64,000 nt of DNA from Salinispirillum marinum (GCF_042651565.1 NZ_JBHSDF010000003.1), one strand, 5' to 3'. Counted from the first letter of the stretch, positions 52,171-61,713 are shown. The notes: a model not told the origin generated them from the sequence alone. Translations and numbers: made by a program.

Positions 52171-52953
52171 TTACGCCACAAAAATGGTGCTGGTCGACGC
52201 CGAACGCGTACCGGGAACGGGTTGGTTTGAGTGCCCATGATAGGCGAACACAACCGATGTTTTTACCTGATCCGACCGGTTAACGCCCGCAGAATGGAAC
52301 AAACCGCTGTGGAATAACACCACATCACCGGGCGCCAACGTCAATTCCACACCCGCCGAAAACAAGGCTTGGTTTTCTGGAAGATCGGGCAGCAAAAAGT
52401 CCATTTCATCGAGCTGTTCGGGCTTGATGTGCAACGAGTGCGAGCCAGGTATGAACTTGAGCGCGCCGTTATCCGGGCGTTCTTCGTCCAACGCCAACCA
52501 TACTGACACCAAATTAGGCTTACGAAATGACCAATAACGGATGTCACGGTGCCAATCGGTGGCTGTACCAAACTGCGGGTGCTTGGTCATGATGCAGTTA
52601 TGATGCGCCTGACTGAGACACACCGGCTCCTCCAGCAACTGCCGCAAAGCCGCCGACAATGGCCGGTAGGTTGCCCATTGACGGAACACGGCATCACGGC
52701 GATACGCGCCCCGTAAACGGCGAATGGTATCGCCACCCGGCGCATCCAACGACGATGGTGCACCGGGATAGCCCACATCAGCCTCATATTCCAGCGGCGA
52801 AACCGCATCTTGCAGGTGCTGGGCAATCACTTCGCGCATGGTCGAACGCAACGTTTCAGGAGCGAAACCGGGCAAGACGACAAAACCGTTTTGCTTGAAT
52901 TCTTCAATCTGTTCGGGGGTTAAACTGGCCGCATGGGCGGATTTCATTGCCAT
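52171..52953 (-). CDS. Phytanoyl-CoA dioxygenase (PhyH) family protein
   Basis: A 260-residue Fe(II)/2-oxoglutarate oxygenase. Iron ligands: HRDIRYW (HxD) and the distal His in LFHSAGVNRSDQV, whose Arg should bind 2-oxoglutarate. FKQNGFVVLPGF at the start and NGALKFIPGSHSL are family-typical. Bacterial members hydroxylate small molecules such as ectoine; this lacks evidence for any specific one. The start is ATG 52953 or 52947, the latter overlapping the upstream gene by ATGA. Probably co-transcribed with that second 2OG enzyme. Confidence 0.88.
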   Translation of the reverse strand: MAMKSAHAASLTPEQIEEFKQNGFVVLPGFAPETLRSTMREVIAQHLQDAVSPLEYEADVGYPGAPSSLDAPGGDTIRRLRGAYRRDAVFRQWATYRPLSAALRQLLEEPVCLSQAHHNCIMTKHPQFGTATDWHRDIRYWSFRKPNLVSVWLALDEERPDNGALKFIPGSHSLHIKPEQLDEMDFLLPDLPENQALFSAGVELTLAPGDVVLFHSGLFHSAGVNRSDQVKTSVVFAYHGHSNQPVPGTRSASTSTIFVA

Positions 52954-53618
52954 AGTGGTGGGTCTACTCGATGACGGGTACTGGAATTAATGCGGAACCA
53001 TCCGGCGATAGAAAAACGGGGCCGCTGTGCTGGCAAAACTTCATGCCAAAAACGCTCGCTTTCAAACACCACTAAGGTGCCCGCTTGCGGAGCAAGATCA
53101 AACAATATCTGCTGCGGATCGTCGGGTGCGTAACAACGCAGTGCCCCGCCATCCTGTGGCTGCCAATCAAAGTTCAAATACAGCACCGTCGACAGACGGC
53201 GATTCGTTTGCCCCTGAAAGGCATCCAGGTGTTTCTTGTAGAAACCACCCGGGGGATAGAGGGCAAAGTGCGCTTCATAGTCAAATAGCCCCATGAACAA
53301 CCGACGGTTCATCGTCTGCTGCAACAACCGCATCTGGGCCAAAAAGTCCTGTGTCGCTGGCACCGTGCCATCGAGCCAATGAATGGCGTCTTTACGCACA
53401 AACTCATTCGTTTGAAAAGCCTCGCCACGTCCGACACCCGCGGGTTGCAAGGCATCTTCTTCACTGCGCAGGCGATGTAACACCTGCAATAAGTCGTGTA
53501 CTTGGTGCGCGCTTAAGAAATTTTCTTGAATGGCATAGCCCTGACGCTCCACGGCGTCGGCCAGGAGAGCAAAGGGATCATCGGGCGGTTGTCGATCAAA
53601 AAAAGAAACCAGAGCCAT
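52944..53618 (-). CDS. Prolyl 4-hydroxylase-like 2OG-Fe(II) oxygenase
   Basis: About 224 residues from ATG 53618; in-frame codons to 53678 look like leader. The double-stranded beta-helix has HLDAF (HxD), LSTVLYLNFDWQPQDGGALRCY, the distal His in ERFWHEVLPAQRPRFSIAGWF, and the 2OG-binding Arg. This resembles bacterial relatives of prolyl hydroxylase and SM-20. It may modify a protein side chain. The stop overlaps the PhyH gene start. Confidence 0.88.
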   Translation of the reverse strand: MALVSFFDRQPPDDPFALLADAVERQGYAIQENFLSAHQVHDLLQVLHRLRSEEDALQPAGVGRGEAFQTNEFVRKDAIHWLDGTVPATQDFLAQMRLLQQTMNRRLFMGLFDYEAHFALYPPGGFYKKHLDAFQGQTNRRLSTVLYLNFDWQPQDGGALRCYAPDDPQQILFDLAPQAGTLVVFESERFWHEVLPAQRPRFSIAGWFRINSSTRHRVDPPLWQ

Positions 53619-53732
53619 GGGTAATGAGGGCGCCAAGGAAGAACAGGCGCAGAGTGTAACCACAAACCGCGCAGACACCAGAGTTTGGACACAATTTTTT
53701 CATCCGACGATGCTTAGTGCTGCGGCCTACTC

Positions 53733-53738
53733 TATAAT
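53733..53738 (+). promoter_or_regulatory. -10 box of pdxJ
   Basis: TATAAT 33 bp before the pdxJ start. The -35 region is not well conserved. Confidence 0.45.
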
Positions 53739-53770
53739 CGGTGCACTCTCTGCCTGTTTTTAGGAGCCGT

Positions 53771-54508
53771 ATGACCACCCACTTGAGTGTCAACCTCAAT
53801 AAAATCGCCTTGGTGCGCAATGCACGCGGACGCAACTTTCCAGCCATTACCGAATTCGGTGAGATCGCTCTGATGGGCGGCGCCATCGGGCTGACCATCC
53901 ACCCTCGACCCGATCAGCGCCATGCGACCTATCACGATATTGCCGATCTAAAATCCTTGGTGGCGGCCTTTCCCGGCAAAGAACTGAATGTTGAGGGCTA
54001 CCCGGATGATACCCTTATTCAGCACGTGCTCGACCAGCGGCCTGACCAATTTACCTTGGTACCGGATGATCCCAACCAGATCACCTCGGATCATGGCTGG
54101 GACTTAAACCTGCACGGTCAAAGGCTTACGCCCCTTATTGCGCAATGTCAGTCGGCGGGCATTCGCACCAGCCTGTTTGTTGACCCCGACTTGGAACAAG
54201 TGCGTCGGGCGGCCGATACCGGCACAGATCGCATCGAGTTATACACCGAAGCCTATGCGGAAGCCTTCAATCAGCAAGATTATGCTCCTCTGCTCGAACA
54301 ATACATGCAGTGCGCCGATTTAGCGCGATCTCTAGGCATGACGGTGAATGCCGGGCATGACCTGGATCTCGATAATCTGGCTCCGTTCGTGGCGCGCGGC
54401 AATATCGCGGAAGTATCCATCGGACATGCGTTAACGGTCGAAGCGCTGCATTTGGGCTTCGCGGAAACCATCAAGCGCTATATCTCCATTCTCCAGCGTG
54501 GCAGATAG
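53771..54508 (+). CDS. pdxJ: Pyridoxine 5'-phosphate synthase
   Basis: Last step of DXP-dependent vitamin B6 synthesis: condenses 3-amino-1-hydroxyacetone phosphate with deoxyxylulose phosphate. The 245-residue TIM barrel starts LSVNLNKIALVRNARG and has GLTIHPRPDQRH, NVEGYPDD, FTLVPDDPNQITSDHGWDL and NAGHDLDLDNL. TAGGAG precedes ATG 53771. It is usually next to recO or acpS; here it is alone. Confidence 0.96.
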   Translation: MTTHLSVNLNKIALVRNARGRNFPAITEFGEIALMGGAIGLTIHPRPDQRHATYHDIADLKSLVAAFPGKELNVEGYPDDTLIQHVLDQRPDQFTLVPDDPNQITSDHGWDLNLHGQRLTPLIAQCQSAGIRTSLFVDPDLEQVRRAADTGTDRIELYTEAYAEAFNQQDYAPLLEQYMQCADLARSLGMTVNAGHDLDLDNLAPFVARGNIAEVSIGHALTVEALHLGFAETIKRYISILQRGR

Positions 54509-54564
54509 TTGTTGTATTGAGTTGACTATGAGGGAGCTAAAACCTCAGAGGTCAATAGGCGGTG

Positions 54565-54888
54565 TTAGCCGCCTGCTTTCTTTACTTTCCAGCCATAGGC
54601 CTCTAATAACGGCAGTAAGAGGTCGCGCTGATCCCCTTGAATCTCGATCACCCCATCTTTCAGGCTGCCACCAACGCCGGCTTTCTGCTTTAGGGTCTTG
54701 GCCAGTGCTTTTAATTCTTCACCGGCCAAGGGTACACCTGTGATTAAGGTAACGCCTTTACCTTTGCGACCTTTGGTTTCGCGGTGCAACCGCACGATGC
54801 CATCGCCCACCGGCGCGGTCATTGCTTCATCTGCTTCCGGTTTGATGCGCCCCGTTTCGGTCGAATACACCAAGCGACTGTTTTTCAT
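54565..54888 (-). CDS. yciH: SUI1/eIF1-like translation factor YciH
   Basis: A 107-residue protein. The eIF1-type domain reads RETKGRKGKGVTLITGVPL, LAKTLKQKAGVGGSLKDGVIEIQGDQR. E. coli YciH affects start codon choice and stress-time translation. Convergent with pdxJ; a GGCGG-TGTTAG-CCGCC hairpin spans its stop codon (54558-54573) and may help end both transcripts. Confidence 0.93.
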   Translation of the reverse strand: MKNSRLVYSTETGRIKPEADEAMTAPVGDGIVRLHRETKGRKGKGVTLITGVPLAGEELKALAKTLKQKAGVGGSLKDGVIEIQGDQRDLLLPLLEAYGWKVKKAGG

Positions 54889-55019
54889 CCTGTGCTCCTA
54901 AACGTTTTGCCCTGTAGGTTACTCTATTCCTTGAAATGTACGAAAGTTGACGCCATTTACATTCCTTGCAACACTGCATTCGCGTTCACGCCTAACAAGC
55001 ACCCACAAGAGTACCCAGC

Positions 55020-55961
55020 ATGTCAGCCATTATATCCGTGCAAGGATTAACGAAAACCTACCCATCGGGCTTCCAAGCACTCAAGAACGTCAACTTGGAC
55101 ATTCAACGGGGCGAAATATTCGCTCTGCTAGGCCCCAACGGGGCCGGTAAAACCACGCTCATCAGTATTATTTGCGGCATTGTAAACCCCGGTGATGGCC
55201 GGGTGTTAGCAGACGGCAAAGACGTGGTACAAGACTACCGCGCCGCCCGGCAAAAGATTGGCTTGGTACCCCAAGAGTTGGCGGTGAACATCTTTGAAAA
55301 AGTGTGGGATACCGTGCAGTTCAGCCGTGGCCTATTCGGCAAGGCTCCGAACCCGGCGTATTTGGAGCAATTGCTGCGCGACCTGTCCTTATGGGACAAA
55401 AAAGACAGCAAGATCATCGCCCTGTCGGGCGGCATGAAACGGCGGGTACTCATTGCCAAAGCCTTGGCCCATGAGCCGGAGATTCTGTTTCTGGACGAAC
55501 CGACCGCCGGGGTTGATGTGGAACTGCGTCGTGACATGTGGCAGATGATTCGCACCCTGCGTGAGAAAGGCGTCACCATTATTCTCACCACACATTACAT
55601 TGAAGAAGCGGAAGAAATGGCCGACCGCATTGGGGTGATCAACAAGGGTGAACTCATGCTGGTGGAAGACAAAACGGCTTTGATGAAAAAGCTGGGCAAA
55701 AAGCAACTGACGTTACAACTGGTCGAACCGCTGGCGACCATCCCTGCACCGCTGGAACCCTTTTGCCTAGCACTCGATCATGGTGGCAATACATTGGTCT
55801 ACACCTACGATGCGGATGCCGACCCCCAGGTCATCACCACCTTATTGCGTGCCGTGCAGAATGCGCACATTGAATTCCGTGACCTGCACACCACGCAAAG
55901 CTCGTTAGAAGATATTTTTGTCAGCTTAGTCACCGACTCGGCAACAGGAGCCACAGCATGA
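55020..55961 (+). CDS. ABC-2 type exporter ATP-binding protein (YadG-like)
   Basis: ATPase of 313 residues. Walker A GPNGAGKTT, signature LSGGMKRR, Walker B ILFLDEPTAGVD and H-loop TTHYIEEAEEMAD are intact. A C-terminal extension of about 90 residues follows the ATPase domain, as in YadG. It pairs with the permease immediately downstream (4-bp overlap). Substrate unknown. Confidence 0.93.
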   Translation: MSAIISVQGLTKTYPSGFQALKNVNLDIQRGEIFALLGPNGAGKTTLISIICGIVNPGDGRVLADGKDVVQDYRAARQKIGLVPQELAVNIFEKVWDTVQFSRGLFGKAPNPAYLEQLLRDLSLWDKKDSKIIALSGGMKRRVLIAKALAHEPEILFLDEPTAGVDVELRRDMWQMIRTLREKGVTIILTTHYIEEAEEMADRIGVINKGELMLVEDKTALMKKLGKKQLTLQLVEPLATIPAPLEPFCLALDHGGNTLVYTYDADADPQVITTLLRAVQNAHIEFRDLHTTQSSLEDIFVSLVTDSATGATA

Positions 55962-56719
55962 ACCTTTATGGCGTTTGGTCGATTTATCGTTATGAACTCG
56001 GGCGCACGTTACGAACTCTGTTTCAAAGCATTGCCTCTCCGGTGATTTCTACATCGTTATATTTTGTGGTATTCGGCGCGGCCATTGGCTCACAAATGAC
56101 CGCCATTGACGGCGTTAGCTATGGCGCGTTTATTATTCCGGGCTTGATCATGATGACCTTGATGGCCGAAAGTATTTCCAATGCCTCTTTCGGCATCTAC
56201 ATGCCCAAGTTCTCCGGTACCATCTATGAAATTCTGTCAGCACCGGTGTCGCCACTGGAAATCGTGATTGGCTATGTCGGCGCGGCGGCAACCAAGAGCA
56301 TCGTGCTGGGCTTTATTATCATGCTCACGGCGCGCCTGTTCGTCGATTACAGCATTGCGCATCCCTTCGTGATGCTGGGTTTTCTCATATTAACCAGCCT
56401 GACGTTCAGCTTAATGGGCTTCATCATTGGCGTCTGGGCGGACGGGTTCGAGAAGCTGCAAATTGTACCCTTGATGATTGTGACCCCTTTAGCGTTTTTG
56501 GGCGGCAGCTTTTATTCCATCAGCATGCTGCCACCGGTGTGGCAAACCATCACTCTGTTTAACCCGGTGGTGTACTTGATCAGCGGTTTCCGTTGGAGTT
56601 TCTATGGCGTTTCCGATGTGGCCGTCGGCGTCAGCCTAGGCATGATTGCGCTGTTTATGCTGATGTGTCTGGCCACGATAGGTTGGATTTTCAAAACGGG
56701 TTATAAAGTGAAGGTATAA
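55958..56719 (+). CDS. ABC-2 type exporter permease (YadH-like)
   Basis: A 253-residue inner-membrane protein with six hydrophobic segments. GAFIIPGLIMMTLMAESISN and FEKLQIVPLMIVTPLAFLGGSFYS are typical of the ABC-2 family. ATGA overlap with the ATPase gene shows coupled translation. Two subunits each should form the exporter. Confidence 0.93.
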   Translation: MNLYGVWSIYRYELGRTLRTLFQSIASPVISTSLYFVVFGAAIGSQMTAIDGVSYGAFIIPGLIMMTLMAESISNASFGIYMPKFSGTIYEILSAPVSPLEIVIGYVGAAATKSIVLGFIIMLTARLFVDYSIAHPFVMLGFLILTSLTFSLMGFIIGVWADGFEKLQIVPLMIVTPLAFLGGSFYSISMLPPVWQTITLFNPVVYLISGFRWSFYGVSDVAVGVSLGMIALFMLMCLATIGWIFKTGYKVKV

Positions 56720-56864
56720 CCTTGTCGGTACAGCCAAGGACGGTGAACCTTTTCCTAGGCGGCATGAGTCTGTTGTGAAAAGAGGCAATCGACTTGGACT
56801 TAATTCACGTACAATGAAACATCAATAGCTGTAACCTTGCCATCTGTGAAACGGACTCCCGGAC

Positions 56865-57539
56865 ATGAACGTTATCGATTTGATCAAAGAGAAAAAAGAG
56901 CGCTTGACCAAGAACCAAGCCGAATTTCGTGACCTGATCGCCCCGCAATGGCGCGATTACTGGAATGAACTGTGGCAAAGCGCGCGCAATCACTCATGGG
57001 TCAACTGGGTGCTCGACCAAGACCGCAAGGCCATCGGCAGCGACCTCAACAACCCTTCGGTTTGTGATGACCAGCGGGCCGAGGCCATGCGCCAGCGCCT
57101 CGTCGCGCAACTGGGTGAAGTGATTTTTACCGGAGCCTGGATGACGCTGGATCAGGACCGCATCAACGCCTTTGCCGAAGTCACCGAAGACCGTCAGTGG
57201 ATTCATACCGACCCTGAACGAGCGCGACGGGAATCGCCCTTCAAAGCCACCATTGCGCATGGATTCCTGACCCTCTCATTGATTCCTAAACTCACGCAGG
57301 CGGTCGACGAGCAAGACTCGATCTACAACGATGCGCGCATGGTGGTGAACTTGGGTTTGAACAAAGTCCGCTTTCCCTATCCGCTAAAAGCGGGTAGCCG
57401 CATTCGGGCGACCAAAAAGATCGTGGCGGTAGAGGTGGTGAGCCGGGGCTTGGAAATTACCGAAGAAATCACGGTAGAAATTGATAATACGCGCCGCCCC
57501 GCTTGTGTGGCGGAAACGGTTATGCGCTTGGTTTACTGA
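56865..57539 (+). CDS. MaoC-like dehydratase domain protein
   Basis: A 224-residue hotdog-fold protein. The MaoC part (about 80-215) has FTGAWMTLDQDRINAFAEVTEDRQWIHTD and the hydratase motif FKATIAHGFLTLSLIP. About 75 charged helical residues precede it, longer than usual. It probably hydrates an enoyl-CoA or enoyl-ACP, as (R)-specific hydratases do. CCGGA precedes ATG 56865 as a weak ribosome site. Confidence 0.88.
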   Translation: MNVIDLIKEKKERLTKNQAEFRDLIAPQWRDYWNELWQSARNHSWVNWVLDQDRKAIGSDLNNPSVCDDQRAEAMRQRLVAQLGEVIFTGAWMTLDQDRINAFAEVTEDRQWIHTDPERARRESPFKATIAHGFLTLSLIPKLTQAVDEQDSIYNDARMVVNLGLNKVRFPYPLKAGSRIRATKKIVAVEVVSRGLEITEEITVEIDNTRRPACVAETVMRLVY

Positions 57540-57548
57540 CTTCGCCGG

Positions 57549-59141
57549 TTATTGATTAAAGGGCACGCGAGTCCGAAATTCTTCATCGAGCCGCTCAACT
57601 TCGGCATCCATGTCTTCTTGTGGCAGGCCTGCACTCTCCAATCGATGCTCCGCCGTGGGCAGGCGGACATCGAACAATACGCCGCGAATATCCAGCGGCA
57701 TAAACAGCAACTGATGCGCGCCGCGCTTTGGTTGCAGTATTAGCTGCCAGTGCGGGTGAACGGCATGTGCGCCATCAAACCAGGCTTGCTTGCCTTTTAT
57801 CGCCCAGTCGTCTTTGCGCTGTGGGTTGGTGTCGTTTTGCTCGGTTATCTCAACCGATTTTACAGGTTTACGATATTCCCACGTTTGTTCGTCCAACCAA
57901 GCACCATGCGCATCAACACATCTCGGTATGCCATTCACTACCTTCACCTGCACGGTATCGGTTAATACTTCATCATTATCCAATTCAATCCGCACGTTAT
58001 AAGTGGTTTCTGGTGCGACAACGTTCTCGACGTTGATCCGCCCCTCATAACCCTTAACGATCTGCTGGACGAAATACAACCCCAAGCCCCGACCGTGATG
58101 TTCACGGACACGCCGCGTTGAAAAACCCAACTGGAACAAGTTTGACCGGTCTTCTTCCTTGATGTGCGGGCCACGATTGTAGAGGTGCAGACGCACCTGA
58201 CCGTCCACCTCATCCAACAAAAAGCTGATGCTCGCCCACGGACTTTTATAGCCGCGCTTGCCGGAAAAGAACTGAGCGTTTTTGAGCAGGTTTTCTAACA
58301 ACAGGATCAGGTGGTTTTCATTGCCCAACAGAGCGCCTGTTTGCCGCAACTGCACATGCCACTGCGTATCAGCTAAATGCCATGCTTGCTGCTCGGCCCA
58401 CTCAGCCGATACTTCTGGCGTGTCGGCACGCACCAAACTCAAGGCGCGCCACGCCGCGCGCTGGGGGGTAAAAAACGGCTCGTGCGGCAGTGGTGGCGTG
58501 TCTTCGGGATTGAGCATACGCTGGTAATACTGCTCTTCGCATTCGGCCAAATGGCCACTGATATGCAGCGCCAGATTGTCTGCGGTAGAAAGGTCGAGTA
58601 AATCCCACAGGTAGCGCATGGCACCCAGCGCGGAATGCGCCTCTGGGCCGGCGTTTTGCAACGCCGTTTGTACTTTGTCGAAACTGATCACGCCATTGTG
58701 GCGCACTTCCGCAGCGATGCTTTTGAAGTGCAGAAATTTTTCGTCGTATTCGATGTATTCCAGTAGCTTATCGCTGATGAACATCTTGAGTTTATCGGCA
58801 TGGCCCGAATACGTGTGCGCCTTGAGTTGCAGTTGTTTTTTACTGAGCCAGAGTTCACGCATCTGCTCACGCAATGCTTTGAGGTCCGCTTTTTGCCGCG
58901 CCGATTGCTGGCGATAACGCCGTAAATCCACCAGCAACACCAGAACAAACACACCCAATAATGCGTACTTCACTTCAGCACGCAACGAGCCAGACGGCAC
59001 CGCGTAATACAACAACAGCTCAGGTTCAGTATGAAACAACAAGTAAGTGACCAACAACAAACCAACCAATGTGCTCAACCAAGGGAAGACCACAGGTTGC
59101 ACCCGACCTTCAGGTTGTTTGACTTTGCCTAAGTTCGACAT
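57549..59141 (-). CDS. Atypical membrane sensor histidine kinase
   Basis: 530 residues. Two membrane segments lie near 16-37 and 57-74 with a very short loop, so it probably does not sense in the periplasm. A coiled-coil-like stretch follows. The ATPase domain is clear: N box LLLENLLKNAQFF (about 280-292), G boxes ending HGRGLGLYFVQQIVKGYEG. The phosphoacceptor region is not canonical; EAHSALGAMRYLWDLLDL near 167-184 is the best candidate. About 130 residues follow the ATPase domain, unlike ordinary kinases. GGAGA precedes ATG 59141, and the gene overlaps its response regulator by 13 bp. Confidence 0.85.
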   Translation of the reverse strand: MSNLGKVKQPEGRVQPVVFPWLSTLVGLLLVTYLLFHTEPELLLYYAVPSGSLRAEVKYALLGVFVLVLLVDLRRYRQQSARQKADLKALREQMRELWLSKKQLQLKAHTYSGHADKLKMFISDKLLEYIEYDEKFLHFKSIAAEVRHNGVISFDKVQTALQNAGPEAHSALGAMRYLWDLLDLSTADNLALHISGHLAECEEQYYQRMLNPEDTPPLPHEPFFTPQRAAWRALSLVRADTPEVSAEWAEQQAWHLADTQWHVQLRQTGALLGNENHLILLLENLLKNAQFFSGKRGYKSPWASISFLLDEVDGQVRLHLYNRGPHIKEEDRSNLFQLGFSTRRVREHHGRGLGLYFVQQIVKGYEGRINVENVVAPETTYNVRIELDNDEVLTDTVQVKVVNGIPRCVDAHGAWLDEQTWEYRKPVKSVEITEQNDTNPQRKDDWAIKGKQAWFDGAHAVHPHWQLILQPKRGAHQLLFMPLDIRGVLFDVRLPTAEHRLESAGLPQEDMDAEVERLDEEFRTRVPFNQ

Positions 59142-59953
59142 CGTTCATCTCCTGTAATCGGCTTCCAGCAATACGCACCTTCGTCCCCAAAGGCCGCAAT
59201 GCCCTGCCCTTGCTTGCACAACGCGACAAAATCCCCCGCGCCACCCATGGCTTGATCAAATGACAAACGCAGCGTGCGGATATGCTGGCGGTAGTTGGCA
59301 TAAGAAAAGCGTTCAAGATCAGCGCCCAGTTTATCGGCAATTTGCTCGGTCGTGAGTGGCCGGGGAGCGCTTTCTACCAAAAAGCGCAAAATCTTGCGCG
59401 GTGTCGGGCCAAGTGGCCGCTGCGCATTTGCCGGATTCATCAACTTGGTGCCCTGCCAATAGACTTCCCAAGTGGTGGTGTCGATACGCAGATCACCGCT
59501 GTGCAACACATGATTGGATTGCAGCGCCGAAGATTCTGGCTGACGGACACTGTGCTGCCGAAGTACGGCTTTAATGCGCCAGCACAATACGGACTCAATG
59601 TTGAGCTGGTGCTTGGCAATGAAGTCTTGCGCGCTGGCGGTTTCAAACGCGGTTTGCTCAATGCCAGTGCCACTGTGTTCCGACAGATAAATAATAGGCA
59701 AACCCGGCCACTTGCGCTGCAACGCGCGCGACACCGAAAAACCTGCCTCGTCGTTGCCCTTCATATTCGCATCTAACAACGCCACGTCCGGACGCTGGGT
59801 ATCATCCGCCAAACGAATGTACTGACAGGCCGCTTCAGCAAACTTAAACACCTGCACCTGCGTGGGCGCAGTATCGAATACCGTGCTTTCGAGCACGGGT
59901 TTGAATTTGTCGATCCAATGCGATTGGTCTTCAACCCAAAAAATGGTCGCCAT
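59129..59953 (-). CDS. Response regulator, receiver plus winged-helix
   Basis: A 274-residue regulator. Receiver domain: VEDQ at the N-terminus, phospho-Asp 61 (VALLDANMKG), YLSEHS and FIAKHQ. The C-terminal part (about 170-260), with PTPRKILRFLVESAPRPLTTEQIADKLG and NYRQHIRTLRLSF, is an OmpR-like DNA-binding domain. It is the evident partner of the kinase downstream. It begins 2 bp after the glyoxalase-like gene, so the three form one operon. Confidence 0.88.
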   Translation of the reverse strand: MATIFWVEDQSHWIDKFKPVLESTVFDTAPTQVQVFKFAEAACQYIRLADDTQRPDVALLDANMKGNDEAGFSVSRALQRKWPGLPIIYLSEHSGTGIEQTAFETASAQDFIAKHQLNIESVLCWRIKAVLRQHSVRQPESSALQSNHVLHSGDLRIDTTTWEVYWQGTKLMNPANAQRPLGPTPRKILRFLVESAPRPLTTEQIADKLGADLERFSYANYRQHIRTLRLSFDQAMGGAGDFVALCKQGQGIAAFGDEGAYCWKPITGDERCRT

Positions 59954-59955
59954 CG

Positions 59956-60303
59956 CTAGTCAGACCACACCGCGTATTCGTTTCCACTGGGGTCGGTAAA
60001 GTGAAATCGGCGACCACCGGGGAAGCTGAAAATAGGTTGAAGGATGTCGCCGCCGGCCTGCTGCACTTTTTCCAAAGATGCTTCGAGGTCAACGCTACGC
60101 AGAACCACTAAGGCGCTGCCCGTTGCCGTGTGAGCGACTAATTCCGAACGGAAAAATCCACCATCCAGACCGGCGTCGATTATGGCCGCGTAATCCGGCC
60201 CGTAGTCTTCAAACGTCCAGCCAAAGGCATCGGCAAAAAACTGTTTTGTACCTTCTAGGTTGCTGGCGGGGATTTCGATGTAGTTGATTTTTTCGGAAGC
60301 CAT
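59956..60303 (-). CDS. VOC/glyoxalase-like family protein
   Basis: A 115-residue protein with one VOC module pair: INYIEIPASNLEGTKQFFADAFGWTFEDYG at the start and GRRFHFTDPSGNEYAVWSD at the end, the latter carrying the metal-binding Glu. Members bind or modify small molecules. GAGGCGA precedes ATG 60303. It heads the operon with the two-component pair. Confidence 0.88.
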   Translation of the reverse strand: MASEKINYIEIPASNLEGTKQFFADAFGWTFEDYGPDYAAIIDAGLDGGFFRSELVAHTATGSALVVLRSVDLEASLEKVQQAGGDILQPIFSFPGGRRFHFTDPSGNEYAVWSD

Positions 60304-60422
60304 GACTCGCCTCGTTGCTGTATCAAACCGCAAATTCAGCCGCCATCATGAGCTTAGATCGGCTCCATGACAACTCAACCGAGCAAAGGTACACAAAAAG
60401 ACGGACCGATATACTGAATTCC

Positions 60423-61631
60423 CTACAACAAAACCACACCACCTAGGGTCACCAACATCACCACGGCCCACGCGGGCACTCTACCCACGGTCAGCAACAC
60501 AAACCCGGTCAGAGCCAAAGCAAAGGCCATGGGGCTGATAACAGCGCTGGTCCACACCGGGGTGTAAAGTGCAGCCCCCAATATACCCACAACCGCAGCG
60601 TTCGCGCCACGCAAAGCGGCTTGCACAGGCTCCCAATGGCGAGCCTGTTGCCAGAACGGCAGCACGCCGACAAGCAGCAAAAAGCCGGGTACAAACACCG
60701 CCAGCAGCGCGACGGTAGCACCAACGAGCGGGTGGAATCCGGTAGGGATTACCGTACCCAAGTAGGCGGCGAAGGTGAACAGTGGGCCGGGCACTGCTTG
60801 CGCGGCACCGTACCCAGCGAGAAAGGCGTCGGCCGATACCCAGTCGGGCGCAACGGTTTCCGTTTGCAATAGTGGTAGCACGACATGGCCGCCGCCAAAC
60901 ACCAGTGCGCCAGCGCGATAGAAAGCATCGGTAACGGCCAGCAGAGCACTATCATTCGTTAACACCAGTATCGGCAGGCCAACCAACAACAAAGCAAACA
61001 GACTAAGGCTGGCAATACCCACACGCTTCGACACCGGATGGTCGGCATCGTCTTCGCTGGTAATGGTTTGATGAGCCGAACCGGTTAGCCACAGGCCCAA
61101 TAGAGCTCCAAACACAATGGCCGTGACCGGCCCCAAAGGACCGCTCATGGCCAATACCACCCACACGGCCACCATTGCTATACCAGCACGGGTGCGATCA
61201 GGGCAAAGGTTACGCGCCATACCCCACACCGCATGTGCGACGATAGAAACCGCCACCACTTTGAGACCAAAAATAAGGCCATCACCCATCGGCCCGCCCA
61301 ACCATGCGGCACCAAAAGCGAACAGCACCAAGGCGATTGCGGAAGGTAACGTGAAAGCGATAAATGCCGCCAAAGCCCCCAGATACCCAGCCCGCATAAG
61401 ACCGACGGCGAAACCGACCTGACTACTGGCAGGGCCAGGTAAGAACTGGCACAGGGTTACGAGTTCGGCATAACGGGCTTCGCTCAACCAACGACGACGT
61501 TCGACAAATTCGGTACGGAAATAACCAAGATGGGCAATCGGCCCACCAAAAGACGTGAGTCCGAGCCACAGGAAAGCCAGAAAGACTTCACGGAAGCTGC
61601 CCGTCGATCGTGGGGTAATGTTGTCAGTCAT
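60423..61631 (-). CDS. chrA: Chromate transporter ChrA
   Basis: A 402-residue CHR-family membrane protein with both halves. The N-terminal half has FLWLGLTSFGGPIAHLGYFRTEFVERRRWL and CQFLPGPASSQVGFAVG; the C-terminal half has FGGGHVVLPLL and QAVPGPLFTFAAYLG. The family exports chromate by antiport with sulfate. ATG 61631 is the likely start; no ChrB regulator is adjacent. Confidence 0.93.
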   Translation of the reverse strand: MTDNITPRSTGSFREVFLAFLWLGLTSFGGPIAHLGYFRTEFVERRRWLSEARYAELVTLCQFLPGPASSQVGFAVGLMRAGYLGALAAFIAFTLPSAIALVLFAFGAAWLGGPMGDGLIFGLKVVAVSIVAHAVWGMARNLCPDRTRAGIAMVAVWVVLAMSGPLGPVTAIVFGALLGLWLTGSAHQTITSEDDADHPVSKRVGIASLSLFALLLVGLPILVLTNDSALLAVTDAFYRAGALVFGGGHVVLPLLQTETVAPDWVSADAFLAGYGAAQAVPGPLFTFAAYLGTVIPTGFHPLVGATVALLAVFVPGFLLLVGVLPFWQQARHWEPVQAALRGANAAVVGILGAALYTPVWTSAVISPMAFALALTGFVLLTVGRVPAWAVVMLVTLGGVVLL

Positions 61632-61713
61632 GGGGTAGCCAAGAGGATTAATTGCCGTCAAAGGCACCCAAGATACCACAAGCCAATGTGATTTTTATGT
61701 CACAGATGTGGAT

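Noticed and set aside
54539..54551. Fragment of the 116-bp repeat end (AAAACCTCAGAGG)
   Set aside because: Only 13-14 bp match, partly due to a short palindrome; chance is likely.
56741..56788. Third copy of the 116-bp repeat
   Set aside because: GTGAACCTTTT and AAAAGAGG recall the repeat, but the stretch between does not align well enough.
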